The notes beneath the pieces were generated by a model. It searched no databases and had not been told where the DNA came from. It saw only the letters and a program-made list of their open reading frames with translations. 64,000 nucleotides of DNA from CBIHON01 sp966211965 (GTDB lineage Bacteria > Pseudomonadota > Gammaproteobacteria > Burkholderiales > Burkholderiaceae_D). The translations under genes and the position numbers were made by a program. Position 1 is the stretch's first letter. Each line of letters starts with the position of its first letter. The stretch spans positions 1 to 64,000 of the forward strand of contig CBIHON010000012.1 in NCBI GenBank assembly GCA_966211965.1, written 5' to 3'. This document shows positions 7,519 to 16,075 of this stretch, piece by piece.

Positions 7519-10017
7519 ATGACACATGTAAAGAACGACGCATCGGCTGCCGCCCCGAGCCGTCGCCCGCACAGGATTCTTGTCGTGGAAGACGAATCGA
7601 TTGTTGCCATGGATATGGAATGTCAATTGCAGGAAATAGGCTATGTGGTCTGCGGTATTTGCGACAATGGCATCGATGCGCTCCTGCAGGCCAGGAAAGA
7701 GCGTCCCAGCCTCATACTCATGGACATTGTCATCAAAGGAACAATAGATGGTGTCGAAGCGGCCAGACAAATCGAACGTGGACTTAATATTCCAGTCGTG
7801 TTCCTGACTGCGTACAGCGATCCCGAAACGGTCGAGCGGGCGGCAAAAGCCGCACCGTACGGTTATCTCACCAAACCGTTTCAAATAAAAGAGCTTAACG
7901 CGACGATTGAAGTGGCATTGTACAAAGCGGCATTGGAGCGGCAACTCCGGGATTCGGAGCAGTGGTTCGCCGCTTTGTTGCGTTGTGTGGTGGACGGCGT
8001 TATCGCAACCGATGATCGAGGGTTGATTCGTTTCATTAATCCTGCAGCGGAGGCATTGTTGGGATGGTCTTTGGCTGAAGGCGTAGGGCGAGATAGTGCC
8101 GATGTGGCGCTGTTTGAGAACACAAAAGGTTCTCCTATGGAATCACCCGTGCGGCGAGCTTTGAATCAGGGCACAGTTGCTGGAATCGAGTTCGGGACGT
8201 TGCTCATTACACGTAATGGCGAGAAGATTCCCATTGATAACTCTGCGGCTCCTATCAAAGACGAAGATGGCAATACATTGGGGGCAGTAATGGTGTTCCG
8301 GGATGTACGGGACCGACTTGCGATGGAGGAAAAATTAAGGCAAAGCGAAGAACGGTTTCGCAATGCCTTCGACTTCGCGCCGGTGGGGATGGCGCTTATC
8401 GGTTTGGACAATCGATTTCTTCAGGTAAACGGAGCCATTTGTAAATTGCTTGAGTGTTTCGAAGCTGATCTCATTGGCGTCGACCAATCATATTTCTCCT
8501 ACTCGCGAGACGCTGAGCGAGAACGCGATCTCATGTATGAAGTCCTCGCCGAAAAGGTAACCACTGCGCAATTTGAAAAGCGCTATCGGACCAGTAAAGG
8601 TAAAGACATTTGGACCCTTGTCAGCGTTTCATTGCTGAAACAGGGCGATAAACCACTATGCTATCTCTGCCAGATTAATGACTTAACTGAACGCAAGGAT
8701 ATTGAATTTGAATTAGCGCGGCTCGCCCATACTGACGTCCTGACCGGCCTCGCGAACCGGGCTCGATTGGGAGATGAAATTGAACGCCAAATTCTGACGG
8801 CGCGAAGGTATAAGCAATGCCTTGCCGTGGTATTTATCGACATCGATCATTTCAAACAGGTAAACGATAGTTTTGGCCATGAGGCGGGAGATCAGTTACT
8901 CAAGGCAGTGGCCGAAAAACTAAAGGCATCTGTTCGCGAAACAGATATTGTTGCTCGTCTGGGCGGAGATGAGTTCGTGGTGCTGTTGCCGGACATTCAT
9001 ATGACCACGGACGCATTATTCATCACCGAGAAAATGCGCTCGGAATTCGCCAAACCGGTTCACATCGCCGGGCAGGAGATGATCGTTACTTTAAGTGTCG
9101 GTGTAAGCCTTTTTCCGGAAGATGCTTCGGATGCCCGCACGCTACTGAGATTCGCCGATAGCGCTCTATATCACGCCAAAGCCGAGGGTAGAAACAATCT
9201 GCAATTCTATCGGTCCGAGTTGACCGTCCGAGCTGAACAAAGAGTAAAACTGACTGCGGGCCTTCGGCGTGCTATTGAACATCAACAACTCGAACTGTAT
9301 TACCAGCCAATCGTGTCGCTCAACGACGGAACACTGAAGAGTGCCGAAGCACTGATTCGATGGAATCATCCTGAACTTGGCCTCCTGCTGCCTAACACAT
9401 TTATTCCGCTCGCTGAAGAATTTGGGCTAATTGTGCCCATTGGCGAATGGGCGCTCGACCAGGCCTGCCAAGAAGCGGTAAGATGGTCAAAAGATAGCGA
9501 CGCATCAACAACGGTGGCAGTGAATGTTTCTGAGCGGCAGTTCAAGTCAGGCGATCTGATAGAAGTTGTAAGTAGAGCGCTTTCGCGCGCAGGACTCGAT
9601 CCGAAGCGTCTTTGCCTGGAAATTACTGAGCATCTTCTGCTGAAAGATACCGAATACAATTTAAAAGTCATTTCTCAGCTAAAGGCGTTAGGCACGCAAA
9701 TCGCAATCGATGATTTTGGGATTGGTTACTCATCGTTGAGCTATATCAAACACTTTCGTCCCACGAGGCTCAAGATCGACCGTTCATTGATCTGTGACAT
9801 CACTGCGGACGCCGGTGATGCCTGCATATGCAGGGCGGCCATTGCGATGGCGCACAGCTTGAACCTAAGTGTGATTGCCGAAGGCGTAGAAACCATAGAC
9901 CAACGGGAATTCCTTCAAAAAGAAGGATGTGACATGGCGCAGGGATTTCTCTATGCTCCCCCTTTGCCGGCGACCAGTTTTCGAAAGATGTTTGTCAGTC
10001 GCCAAATAGAGGCGTGA
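7519..10017 (+). CDS. Response regulator with PAS-PAS-GGDEF-EAL output (cyclic-di-GMP turnover)
   Basis: An 832-residue cytoplasmic protein. ATG 7519 was chosen over the in-frame TTG six bases earlier; neither has a strong ribosome site. An N-terminal receiver (about 18-135) has the phosphoacceptor Asp69 in LMDIVIKG, the conserved Thr in LTAYSD and the Lys in LTKPF. Two PAS domains (about 150-265 and 275-395) follow. The GGDEF domain keeps RLGGDEF at about residue 480, so cyclase activity is plausible. The EAL domain keeps EAL at 610-612, plus ITEHLL and DDFGIGYSS, so phosphodiesterase activity is plausible too. It lies 33 bp after the kinase gene and is its likely partner. Which activity dominates cannot be seen from sequence. 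Confidence 0.88.
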   Translation: MTHVKNDASAAAPSRRPHRILVVEDESIVAMDMECQLQEIGYVVCGICDNGIDALLQARKERPSLILMDIVIKGTIDGVEAARQIERGLNIPVVFLTAYSDPETVERAAKAAPYGYLTKPFQIKELNATIEVALYKAALERQLRDSEQWFAALLRCVVDGVIATDDRGLIRFINPAAEALLGWSLAEGVGRDSADVALFENTKGSPMESPVRRALNQGTVAGIEFGTLLITRNGEKIPIDNSAAPIKDEDGNTLGAVMVFRDVRDRLAMEEKLRQSEERFRNAFDFAPVGMALIGLDNRFLQVNGAICKLLECFEADLIGVDQSYFSYSRDAERERDLMYEVLAEKVTTAQFEKRYRTSKGKDIWTLVSVSLLKQGDKPLCYLCQINDLTERKDIEFELARLAHTDVLTGLANRARLGDEIERQILTARRYKQCLAVVFIDIDHFKQVNDSFGHEAGDQLLKAVAEKLKASVRETDIVARLGGDEFVVLLPDIHMTTDALFITEKMRSEFAKPVHIAGQEMIVTLSVGVSLFPEDASDARTLLRFADSALYHAKAEGRNNLQFYRSELTVRAEQRVKLTAGLRRAIEHQQLELYYQPIVSLNDGTLKSAEALIRWNHPELGLLLPNTFIPLAEEFGLIVPIGEWALDQACQEAVRWSKDSDASTTVAVNVSERQFKSGDLIEVVSRALSRAGLDPKRLCLEITEHLLLKDTEYNLKVISQLKALGTQIAIDDFGIGYSSLSYIKHFRPTRLKIDRSLICDITADAGDACICRAAIAMAHSLNLSVIAEGVETIDQREFLQKEGCDMAQGFLYAPPLPATSFRKMFVSRQIEA

Positions 10018-10093
10018 TGACTATCGCTGCGCGCGAAACGGCGGTCCCTTACTGAAATTAATAGATGTCGACGTAAACGGCAGCAAGAGTAAA

Positions 10094-10228
10094 CTAAACG
10101 GCCCCCAAATTATCGGCTGCGACGGCGCTATCCAGGACAATTGGCACGAGCGGCAAGACGTACGGTGACAGTGTAGAGAGGATGCCGGCCAAATACCCAA
10201 GTCCGTAGGTGACAATGCCTAACTCCAT
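10094..10228 (-). pseudogene. ccdA: Truncated ccdA (DsbD-type membrane thiol transporter)
   Basis: A 44-codon minus-strand frame begins MELGIVTYGLGYLAGILSTL and continues SPYVLPLVPIVL. This matches the first helix of CcdA/DsbD proteins, whose conserved motif is LSPCVLPLVP. Here the redox Cys is replaced by Tyr and a TAG stop follows the first helix, where the family needs about 200 more residues. It lies 65 bp downstream of lgt in the same direction, so it looks like the decayed third gene of a thioredoxin-lgt-ccdA cassette. It is almost certainly not functional. Confidence 0.62.
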
Positions 10229-10292
10229 ATCGCGTCAATTCAGTTCGATTTAATTCTGCTGCGCGCATGCCAAAAAGACACTGAACAGGTTC

Positions 10293-11096
10293 TTAATGTT
10301 TCGGCTGGCGCCTTGACTTGCGCATTGCGACTGCAACCAAAAACGACCCGGCCAACAGAAACGGCAAACTCAGCCATTGGCCAACCGTAATGGTGAGCCC
10401 CGCTTCGTAGGCCGCCTGTGGTTCCTTGAAAAATTCGAGGATTACGCGAGCGAGAAATACAAGGAACAGGAACAGGCCGCTAAAGAGTCCGTGAGCTGCG
10501 TGTGTGTGCTTTCTTGAGTACAGCGCCAGCAGCAAGGCGAACACAGCTAGGTAGGCGGCGGATTCGTAGAGTTGAACCGGATGGCGAGGCAAGCTGTCGA
10601 CGGCATCGAATACGACTCCCCATGTTCCGCTGGTCGGCCGCCCCACGATATCGGAGCCAAGAAAATTGGCAAATCGAATGAGTGCGCCGCCGAACGCCGC
10701 CGGGATGGCAATACGATCAAGGAGCCACAAGAACGAGGGAACGGGGAATCGGCGGCTATACAGCCAGAGTGCAAGCAGCAAGCCTGCAGCACCGCCATGG
10801 CTTGCCATGCCTCCTTCCCAAGTCTTCAGGATGGCAAGTGGGTTGTTCAAGTAGTAAACCGGATCATAGATCAGGCAATGCCCCAGTCTCGCGCCAACCA
10901 CAGTACCAATCAACAGGTAAACCAGAAGGCGATCAGAGTCGCTGGACCGTTGTTTCTCATTCCGGTACATCCAACTAACGAATTGCTGGCCAAGAAGAAA
11001 AGCTGATGCCCAAAGCACGCCGTACCAGCGGATTTGCAACGCCCCCAAAGCAAAGATGACTGGATCGAAGCCCCAGTGGATAACATAGTTAGTCAT
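10293..11096 (-). CDS. lgt: Prolipoprotein diacylglyceryl transferase, Lgt family (accessory-type copy)
   Basis: A 267-residue multipass inner-membrane protein that transfers diacylglycerol from phosphatidylglycerol to the lipobox Cys of prolipoproteins. The family-conserved start (IHWGFDPVIF) favours ATG 11096; the frame is open to 11330, and ATG 11120 is the alternative. Key elements are kept: EGGMASHGG (the His equivalent to E. coli His103), an Arg in ALIRFANFLG (the signature loop), RHPVQLYE, and VFLARVILEFF (the second essential Arg). GARLGHCLIYDPVYYL and the short loops look closer to Bacteroidetes-type Lgt than to housekeeping proteobacterial Lgt, in my recollection. Flanking trx and ccdA fragments suggest a mobile redox/lipoprotein cassette. 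Confidence 0.82.
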   Translation of the reverse strand: MTNYVIHWGFDPVIFALGALQIRWYGVLWASAFLLGQQFVSWMYRNEKQRSSDSDRLLVYLLIGTVVGARLGHCLIYDPVYYLNNPLAILKTWEGGMASHGGAAGLLLALWLYSRRFPVPSFLWLLDRIAIPAAFGGALIRFANFLGSDIVGRPTSGTWGVVFDAVDSLPRHPVQLYESAAYLAVFALLLALYSRKHTHAAHGLFSGLFLFLVFLARVILEFFKEPQAAYEAGLTITVGQWLSLPFLLAGSFLVAVAMRKSRRQPKH

Positions 11097-11148
11097 GTTT
11101 TTAGCGATAGATACCGTCATTCCACGGATATGAAGCCGAAATCCACTC

Positions 11149-11376
11149 TCATTGGCGTGGGGCCATGAACTCTGGATCAACAAGTATTGATGTAACCGGG
11201 CTGGCCCGCTTCTTACACGTGCCACACCATTTTGCATACGCGTGCACAACAACGGGTTTTCCAGCGGCGCGCAGTTCGTCAAAGACTTGTTGATTGAAAG
11301 GCATTTCGCCAGCAGAGGAGATAGTACCAAGGGTCAGTAAAATGATGCTGAAGAAAATGCGAAAGAAAGATGCCAT
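11149..11376 (-). pseudogene. Truncated thioredoxin-like exported protein
   Basis: Seventy-five codons with a good ribosome site (AGGAG four bases before ATG 11376). A signal peptide runs to about residue 22 (ISSAG). A thioredoxin-fold start follows: a helix FDELRAAGKPVVVHAYA and the redox motif WCGTCKK. The frame stops after LVDPEFMAPRQ, where members of the TlpA/thioredoxin family need about 60 more residues, including the cis-Pro loop. The gene therefore appears truncated, and the lgt gene follows closely. It could be a very small variant, but without the second half of the fold function is unlikely. Confidence 0.6.
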
Positions 11377-11648
11377 AGTGCTCCTGTGATGTGTCTATAG
11401 GGCATGGTGCGCGGCCTACCAGGATGAAAAGTGCCCGCGCGGCAAACGGCGCGGCGAAGGCAGTGCCAATCATACGGGAAAGAGTTTCGGCTTGCCTTGA
11501 ACCCCCAACGTCTTGACGGTGACGGAAGGAGGGGAATGCGGCGGAGCGCTCAGGCGAGCAGGTGCGCGAGGCAATGACGCCCTTGCACGGCGGGTTTGGT
11601 GTGGGCATATTTCGGCGCCCACACCGTTCAGCCTTGATCTGGCTTTAG

Positions 11649-12662
11649 TTAAAACGAATGACGAATGCCGAGATTGAAGGCCTTGTCGCCGGAACCTGTT
11701 TCGGTGTTGTTGCCGACGGTGAAGGTCGCGCCGTTCTTGTTATTGATGCGTGCATATGCAGCATAAAAATCGGTACGTTTGCTCAGTGCATAGCTATAGC
11801 CGATCGCCCATTGATCGGCATCCCGGTTAGCCGCGGTTTTGTCGTTTTTACGGATGTAGGATGCGAGGACCTTGTGCTGGCCGAACGGTACGCTGACACC
11901 GAGCAGCAGGTCGGAATTGTCGGCGGTGCCCGTGCCCTTGTTGACGCCGTATGCGAAATGCGCCTTCGCCGCAGTGAAGTCGTAGGTCGCTGCAAGTACG
12001 GTGTTCTTGGCGTTGTCGCTGGCGGCCGCATTGTTCAGATTGTGATAGCCGAGCCGTACGTATACCGGGCCGGAAGCATAACCGACGCCGAAACCGACCG
12101 CGCGGTTGCCCGAAGTGTTCCCTGCCACTTCACCGAATCCGTATGCGATATCGGCGGAGAAGGCGCCCAGGCTCGCCGGCGTGGAGTACTTGATCGTATT
12201 GTCCATGCGCGTACCGGATGCGGCCATGAGGTTGGAGAAGCGGCCGGCCATGCCGTTGCCGAACGGATCGGCAGCGACCACGGTGGTGTAATGCGGCGTG
12301 TATTGACGGCCGAAATTCACTGCCCCGAAATCGCCTTTCAAGCCGACAAAGGCTTGGCGCCCAAACAGTAGACCGCCGGGAACTGCGGCCGACGTTTGGC
12401 CCATGGCGCCGGTGTCGACGTTAAAGCCGTTTTCCAGGACAAAATTAGCCGACAGGCCGCCGCCCAGATCTTCCGTACCGCGGAAGCCGATGCGGGATGC
12501 GGATGCGACACCGCTGGTCAATTTGGTGATGGAACCAGCCGCGCCGCCGCTTTCGGCTACGAGGCCAGCATCAACGATGCCGTAGATGGTCACGGTAGAT
12601 TGCGCGAAAGAGGCGCCTGCCAAGCTGCCGAGTGCTGCGAGTGCGAGAAGCGATTTTTTCAT
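11649..12662 (-). CDS. Outer-membrane general porin (Burkholderiales OmpC/Omp32 type)
   Basis: A 337-residue precursor with a signal peptide ending ASFA before QSTVTIYGIVDAGL, the typical first strand of trimeric 16-strand porins in this order. It has alternating beta strands, the conserved SRIGFRGTEDLGGGL turn and a terminal strand NLGIRHSF ending in Phe, the BAM recognition signature. AAGGA lies seven bases before the start. It allows passive diffusion of small solutes, often anions in this family. It stands alone, transcribed away from the fold-back element upstream. Several paralogues are usual in such genomes. Confidence 0.93.
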   Translation of the reverse strand: MKKSLLALAALGSLAGASFAQSTVTIYGIVDAGLVAESGGAAGSITKLTSGVASASRIGFRGTEDLGGGLSANFVLENGFNVDTGAMGQTSAAVPGGLLFGRQAFVGLKGDFGAVNFGRQYTPHYTTVVAADPFGNGMAGRFSNLMAASGTRMDNTIKYSTPASLGAFSADIAYGFGEVAGNTSGNRAVGFGVGYASGPVYVRLGYHNLNNAAASDNAKNTVLAATYDFTAAKAHFAYGVNKGTGTADNSDLLLGVSVPFGQHKVLASYIRKNDKTAANRDADQWAIGYSYALSKRTDFYAAYARINNKNGATFTVGNNTETGSGDKAFNLGIRHSF

Positions 12663-12995
12663 TATGCCGTCCTTGAATTGAGGGGGATGCGTTGGATCAG
12701 TCGTTATAGTGTCCGTGTGGTCGAACGATCGAACAGTAAATCGCGGCGTGCAGACTCCCTAGCGGCTTGGTCGGCTGGAGTGCGAGGTATAGTCAAAATC
12801 CGATAAAACGGGCTTGGCATGTCACTTTTTTGCAACGCCTTTTTGGCGGCAGGCACCGGTTGCCGTGACCGGTTGAAGTGTCGACCGCCTCTGAGGCCAT
12901 GCCGCGCTTACTTGCTCATACGTGATATTCCTAATGTCGCATTAAATCGCGAATCGCTATTCTGGCGTCCAATCCTAACGGGACTTTGGCAGGCT
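12663..12995. other. Porin upstream region
   Basis: A noncoding stretch between the porin start and the fold-back element. It should carry the porin promoter on the minus strand and its leader. Visible structure is a pair of ACCGGTTG copies around 12855-12875, a small TTTTTGGCG hairpin near 12840, and the 19-base sequence at 12940 shared with position 31. No gene was recognised. Confidence 0.45.
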
Positions 12996-13158
12996 CTAAG
13001 TAGTCGTGCATAAAAAACTGTAAGTGTTTGCGGCCCAACCCGGCACGCTGCCGCGTTGCCCTTCCCTAGCAGTGCTGGCACTACGTCGGGTCGGGCGCCT
13101 TGCGTCGCATCCGGCTTGGACCACATCCACTCACAGTTTTTTATGCACGACTACTTAG
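12996..13158. mobile_element. 163-bp fold-back element with 31-bp terminal inverted repeats (MITE-like)
   Basis: The left arm 12996-13026 and right arm 13128-13158 are reverse complements over 31 bases with a single mismatch. They begin CTAAGTAGTCGTGCATAAAA and include a run of six A/T pairs. The symmetry continues imperfectly to the centre near 13077, where AGTGC-TG-GCACT closes the structure, so the whole unit can fold on itself. It has no open frame. This architecture fits a nonautonomous miniature element or a large palindromic intergenic repeat. No target duplication was recognised. Confidence 0.75.
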
Positions 13159-13177
13159 CACCGCAGGTCAAAAATCG

Positions 13178-13210
13178 ATCTGTGCAGTAGTTTTTCAACA
13201 GCCTGCTTAG
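13178..13210. mobile_element. Possible insertion-sequence end remnant
   Basis: The string GCAGTAGTTTTTCAACAGCC at 13184-13203 followed by TGCTTAG resembles the terminal repeats of several IS families (inverted form GGCTGTTGAAAAACT). No transposase reading frame is present, so at most this is a solo end next to the fold-back element. The assignment rests on memory of IS ends. Confidence 0.3.
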
Positions 13211-13254
13211 ACGTTCTCAATCGTGTTCATTGCGTAGCATTGCATAGGATAGAT

Positions 13255-14805
13255 ATGGCGAATCGTGACCAGTTGGGGGTGATCCGCGCCGCCCGCGCGG
13301 GACACGCCGCCGCACAATTGATGCTCGGCAGGCACTATCTTTTCGGCGGAGCTGGCCTGCCGAAAAATATAACGACGGCGCTGCATTGGCTCGACCGCGC
13401 AGCTTCTCAGGATGTGGCGGATGCCTGGATTTTGATCGGACGCCATATTCCCTTCGAAACCGCACGGCACGCGGCCGACAAATTGCGCATCTGGATATGG
13501 TACGAGCGAGCATTCGACGCCGGTGTGGTCGATGCGGGATTGGTGCTGGCTCAACTTGTGCGCATGCAGGATGCGGCCTTGCAGAGTCAATCCATGCATT
13601 CAAAAGCGAGACGGGCGCTGCAGGTCGCTGCCCAGGCCAATCTCGTCGAAGCGCAATGGCTGTTGGGACAGCAAGCCGAATGTGCCGGACAAATCGACCC
13701 GGCCGCTATGCCGGGCAAGGCGGGCCAATCGGCAGCAAGCCTGGATGCGCCGGCCATCTCCCTCGAATGGACCGTGCGCGCAGCCGAAGGCGGCAATATC
13801 GCCGCACGTCTTGCTTTGGCCGAACATGCTTGGGCAAATATGGACCGTGTGGCTTTCTTGTATTGGGCATTGCCTATGGCGCACGCCATTGCGGATATAA
13901 AGCCCCTCAAGAATCGGCGTATGCCGGAACAGGATGGACAATTGCTGGCTCGTTGCGCCTCGGCGCTATTGCAAAGCGATGATGCCGATCAGACCGACGC
14001 AGCGCGTTTCCTGGAGCGCTCCGCTGTAGAGGGGAACGCGGATTCGCAATTGTTCTTGGGTTTGTGGCTGGCGAAGATGGATATCGACGGCCACCGGACC
14101 GCTCGCCTGATCGGGGCCGCCAAGTACAAGCATGCGATACAGTGGCTGACGCTGGCTGGAGAACAGGGGCGGGCGGAAGCGTGGTTCGCGATCTATCGGA
14201 TTTACCTGAAATCCGAATTTTCGCAACGCAGCGCCACCGAAGCCCGGAAATATCTGGCCAAGGCGGCCGCGTCAGGGCACCGCGATGCGCAACGCGAACT
14301 GGGAATAGCATTCTGGCGTAACCGGGGCGACGACCTATCCAACGCGGTACTTGCGGTGTACTGGCTGCACAAAGCGGCGCAGCAGGCCTGCACAGCCGCG
14401 GATACCTTGCTGAAGAAAATTGCAATGCCCGCGATACCGGCGGCGTGGGCGCAAGCTGCATTGCAGCAATTGATGCCTGGTTCAGGGGCGGTGCCTCCGG
14501 ACTTGCTGGCCCGGGTCGAACTGGCGGCCAGGTTCGGCTTGTCGCGGGCAGAAGCACTATTGATCGATTTGGACAAAGTCGATCGTGGGCATTGTCTGTT
14601 AATCGATATTCGCGCGCACCATGCGCGCAGCAAATGCCGTTTGATCCTGATTGCAACCGATGCCGAGCGTCAGGCTCTGGATCGTATCCTGCTGGCTCCA
14701 AATGGCCCGGACACCTGGTCCGGCCGCATGGAAGGCAATTACCGGCAGCGCTTGTATCGGTTCAAGTCCATTTGGCCGCATATCATCTCCCCGCAAACGA
14801 AATGA
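13255..14805 (+). CDS. Sel1-like repeat protein
   Basis: A 516-residue protein with no signal peptide or membrane helix. ATG 13255 was preferred to the TTG at 13240 because AGGAT lies five bases before it. Sel1/TPR-like helical repeats are visible: AQLMLGRHYLFGGAGLPKNI then TTALHWLDRAA near residues 25-55, AEGGNIAARLALAEHA near 180, AVEGNADSQLFLGLWLA near 260, and YLAKAAASGHRDAQRELGIA near 340. The last 100 residues do not show repeats. Such proteins serve as scaffolds for protein contacts; no partner is indicated by the neighbours. It is isolated between the fold-back element and the rubrerythrin cluster. Confidence 0.75.
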   Translation: MANRDQLGVIRAARAGHAAAQLMLGRHYLFGGAGLPKNITTALHWLDRAASQDVADAWILIGRHIPFETARHAADKLRIWIWYERAFDAGVVDAGLVLAQLVRMQDAALQSQSMHSKARRALQVAAQANLVEAQWLLGQQAECAGQIDPAAMPGKAGQSAASLDAPAISLEWTVRAAEGGNIAARLALAEHAWANMDRVAFLYWALPMAHAIADIKPLKNRRMPEQDGQLLARCASALLQSDDADQTDAARFLERSAVEGNADSQLFLGLWLAKMDIDGHRTARLIGAAKYKHAIQWLTLAGEQGRAEAWFAIYRIYLKSEFSQRSATEARKYLAKAAASGHRDAQRELGIAFWRNRGDDLSNAVLAVYWLHKAAQQACTAADTLLKKIAMPAIPAAWAQAALQQLMPGSGAVPPDLLARVELAARFGLSRAEALLIDLDKVDRGHCLLIDIRAHHARSKCRLILIATDAERQALDRILLAPNGPDTWSGRMEGNYRQRLYRFKSIWPHIISPQTK

Positions 14806-15051
14806 TCCTTTACCAACTTCGCTTGTGAAATGGCAATAGAGAAAGTCTCTTCAAAAATCCCTGCCAATTGTATTTTGTAATGACGCATATATAAATTGCC
14901 AATTTGAGCTTTTACTTTGGGGCGTACACAATGGCGGGGGAAATCCGATTTGAATCAGGTTTTCTGTCCGGATGGGCGCTGTGCAATCGCAGTGGGCTTC
15001 CCGGACTCCACAAGGTGTTCCATCGTCGTTCCGACAATCTAGGAGATGCAC

Positions 15052-15474
15052 ATGTCAAACCTCAAGGGCTCGAAAACCGAAGCCAATCTGAAAGCAGCGT
15101 TCGCTGGTGAGTCCCAAGCCAATCGTCGCTACCTGTATTTCGCAAACAAGGCTGACATTGAAGGCCAAAACGATATCGCCGCACTGTTCCGCTCGACCGC
15201 GGAAGGTGAAACCGGCCATGCGCACGGCCATCTGGAATACCTCGAAGCCGTGGGCGATCCGGCTACCGGCTTGCCGATCGGCTCCTCGCGCCAAAATCTG
15301 CAGGCAGCCGTCGCAGGTGAAACTCACGAATACACAGACATGTATCCCGGCATGGCAAAAGCCGCTCGCGAAGAAGGCTTCGATGAGATCGCCGATTGGT
15401 TCGAGACCCTGGCAAAGGCCGAGCGCTCGCATGCCAATCGTTATCAAAAAGCCTTGGACGCCCTGGTCGACTAA
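15052..15474 (+). CDS. Rubrerythrin, short form without rubredoxin domain
   Basis: A 140-residue four-helix diiron protein. AGGAG lies seven bases before ATG 15052. The diiron ligands show as two E...ExxH-type motifs: FAGESQANRRYLYFA with EGETGHAHGH, and AGETHEYTDMYPGMA with AERSHANRY. The C-terminal rubredoxin-like Cys4 domain of classical rubrerythrin is absent, so electrons must come from another protein. It probably reduces hydrogen peroxide in the cytoplasm. The neighbouring Fe-S protein and DUF3501 genes commonly accompany this short form, and the following sodC gene strengthens the oxidative-stress reading. Confidence 0.9.
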   Translation: MSNLKGSKTEANLKAAFAGESQANRRYLYFANKADIEGQNDIAALFRSTAEGETGHAHGHLEYLEAVGDPATGLPIGSSRQNLQAAVAGETHEYTDMYPGMAKAAREEGFDEIADWFETLAKAERSHANRYQKALDALVD

Positions 15475-15533
15475 AGCCTATGCCGCGCCTGGCGCCGGTT
15501 GGGTGGGGCGCAGCATTTATATAAGGAGAAAGC

Positions 15534-16058
15534 ATGAGACGGTTTTTTTATTTTGGCGCGATATTTGCAGCGCTGACGGGGTTGGCCAATGCGGCATCGA
15601 CCAAGGTTGAGTTGAATCAGCTCGACGCGGACGGCGTGAAGGCAGCTGTCGGTTTTATTGAAATAGAGGAGACCCCTTACGGTTTATTGTTTCGCCCGGA
15701 TTTAAAAGGACTGCCGCCCGGCTTGCATGGCTTCCATGTCCATGAGAAGCCTGCTTGCGGCGCCGCAGCCAACCCGCAGGGCCAAAAGGTCGCAGGTCTC
15801 GAAGCCGGCGGACATTTCGATCCGGAAGGCACCAAGCGCCATGAAGGCCCTTATGGCAAAGGCCATCTGGGTGATTTACCGGCGCTGGTCGTGACGGCGG
15901 ACGGTGTTGCGAACTACAGCGTACTGGCGCCCCGCCTGAAAACTTTGAACGATATCAAGGGACGTTCGCTGATGATCCATCAAGGCGGCGACAATCACAG
16001 CGATCATCCGGCGGCACTTGGCGGCGGCGGTGCACGCATGTATTGCGGCGTTATTTAA
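15534..16058 (+). CDS. sodC: Superoxide dismutase [Cu-Zn], periplasmic
   Basis: A 174-residue precursor with a signal peptide (cleavage near GLANA/AST) and an AAGGAGA ribosome site. It dismutates superoxide to hydrogen peroxide and oxygen in the periplasm. Metal ligands are in place: HGFHVHEKPAC, the zinc-loop histidines and Asp in GGHFDPEGTKRHEGPYGKGH, and HQGGDNHSDHP; the disulfide partner is Cys in MYCGVI. It sits 59 bp after rubrerythrin and 17 bp before the Fe-S protein gene, so co-transcription is likely, pairing superoxide and peroxide removal. Confidence 0.95.
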   Translation: MRRFFYFGAIFAALTGLANAASTKVELNQLDADGVKAAVGFIEIEETPYGLLFRPDLKGLPPGLHGFHVHEKPACGAAANPQGQKVAGLEAGGHFDPEGTKRHEGPYGKGHLGDLPALVVTADGVANYSVLAPRLKTLNDIKGRSLMIHQGGDNHSDHPAALGGGGARMYCGVI

Positions 16059-16075
16059 CGAGCGGCGGATCGGAC

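Noticed and set aside
11097..11330. N-terminal extension of the lgt frame by 78 codons
   Set aside because: The extra residues do not resemble Lgt and overlap the thioredoxin fragment; the family start is at 11096.
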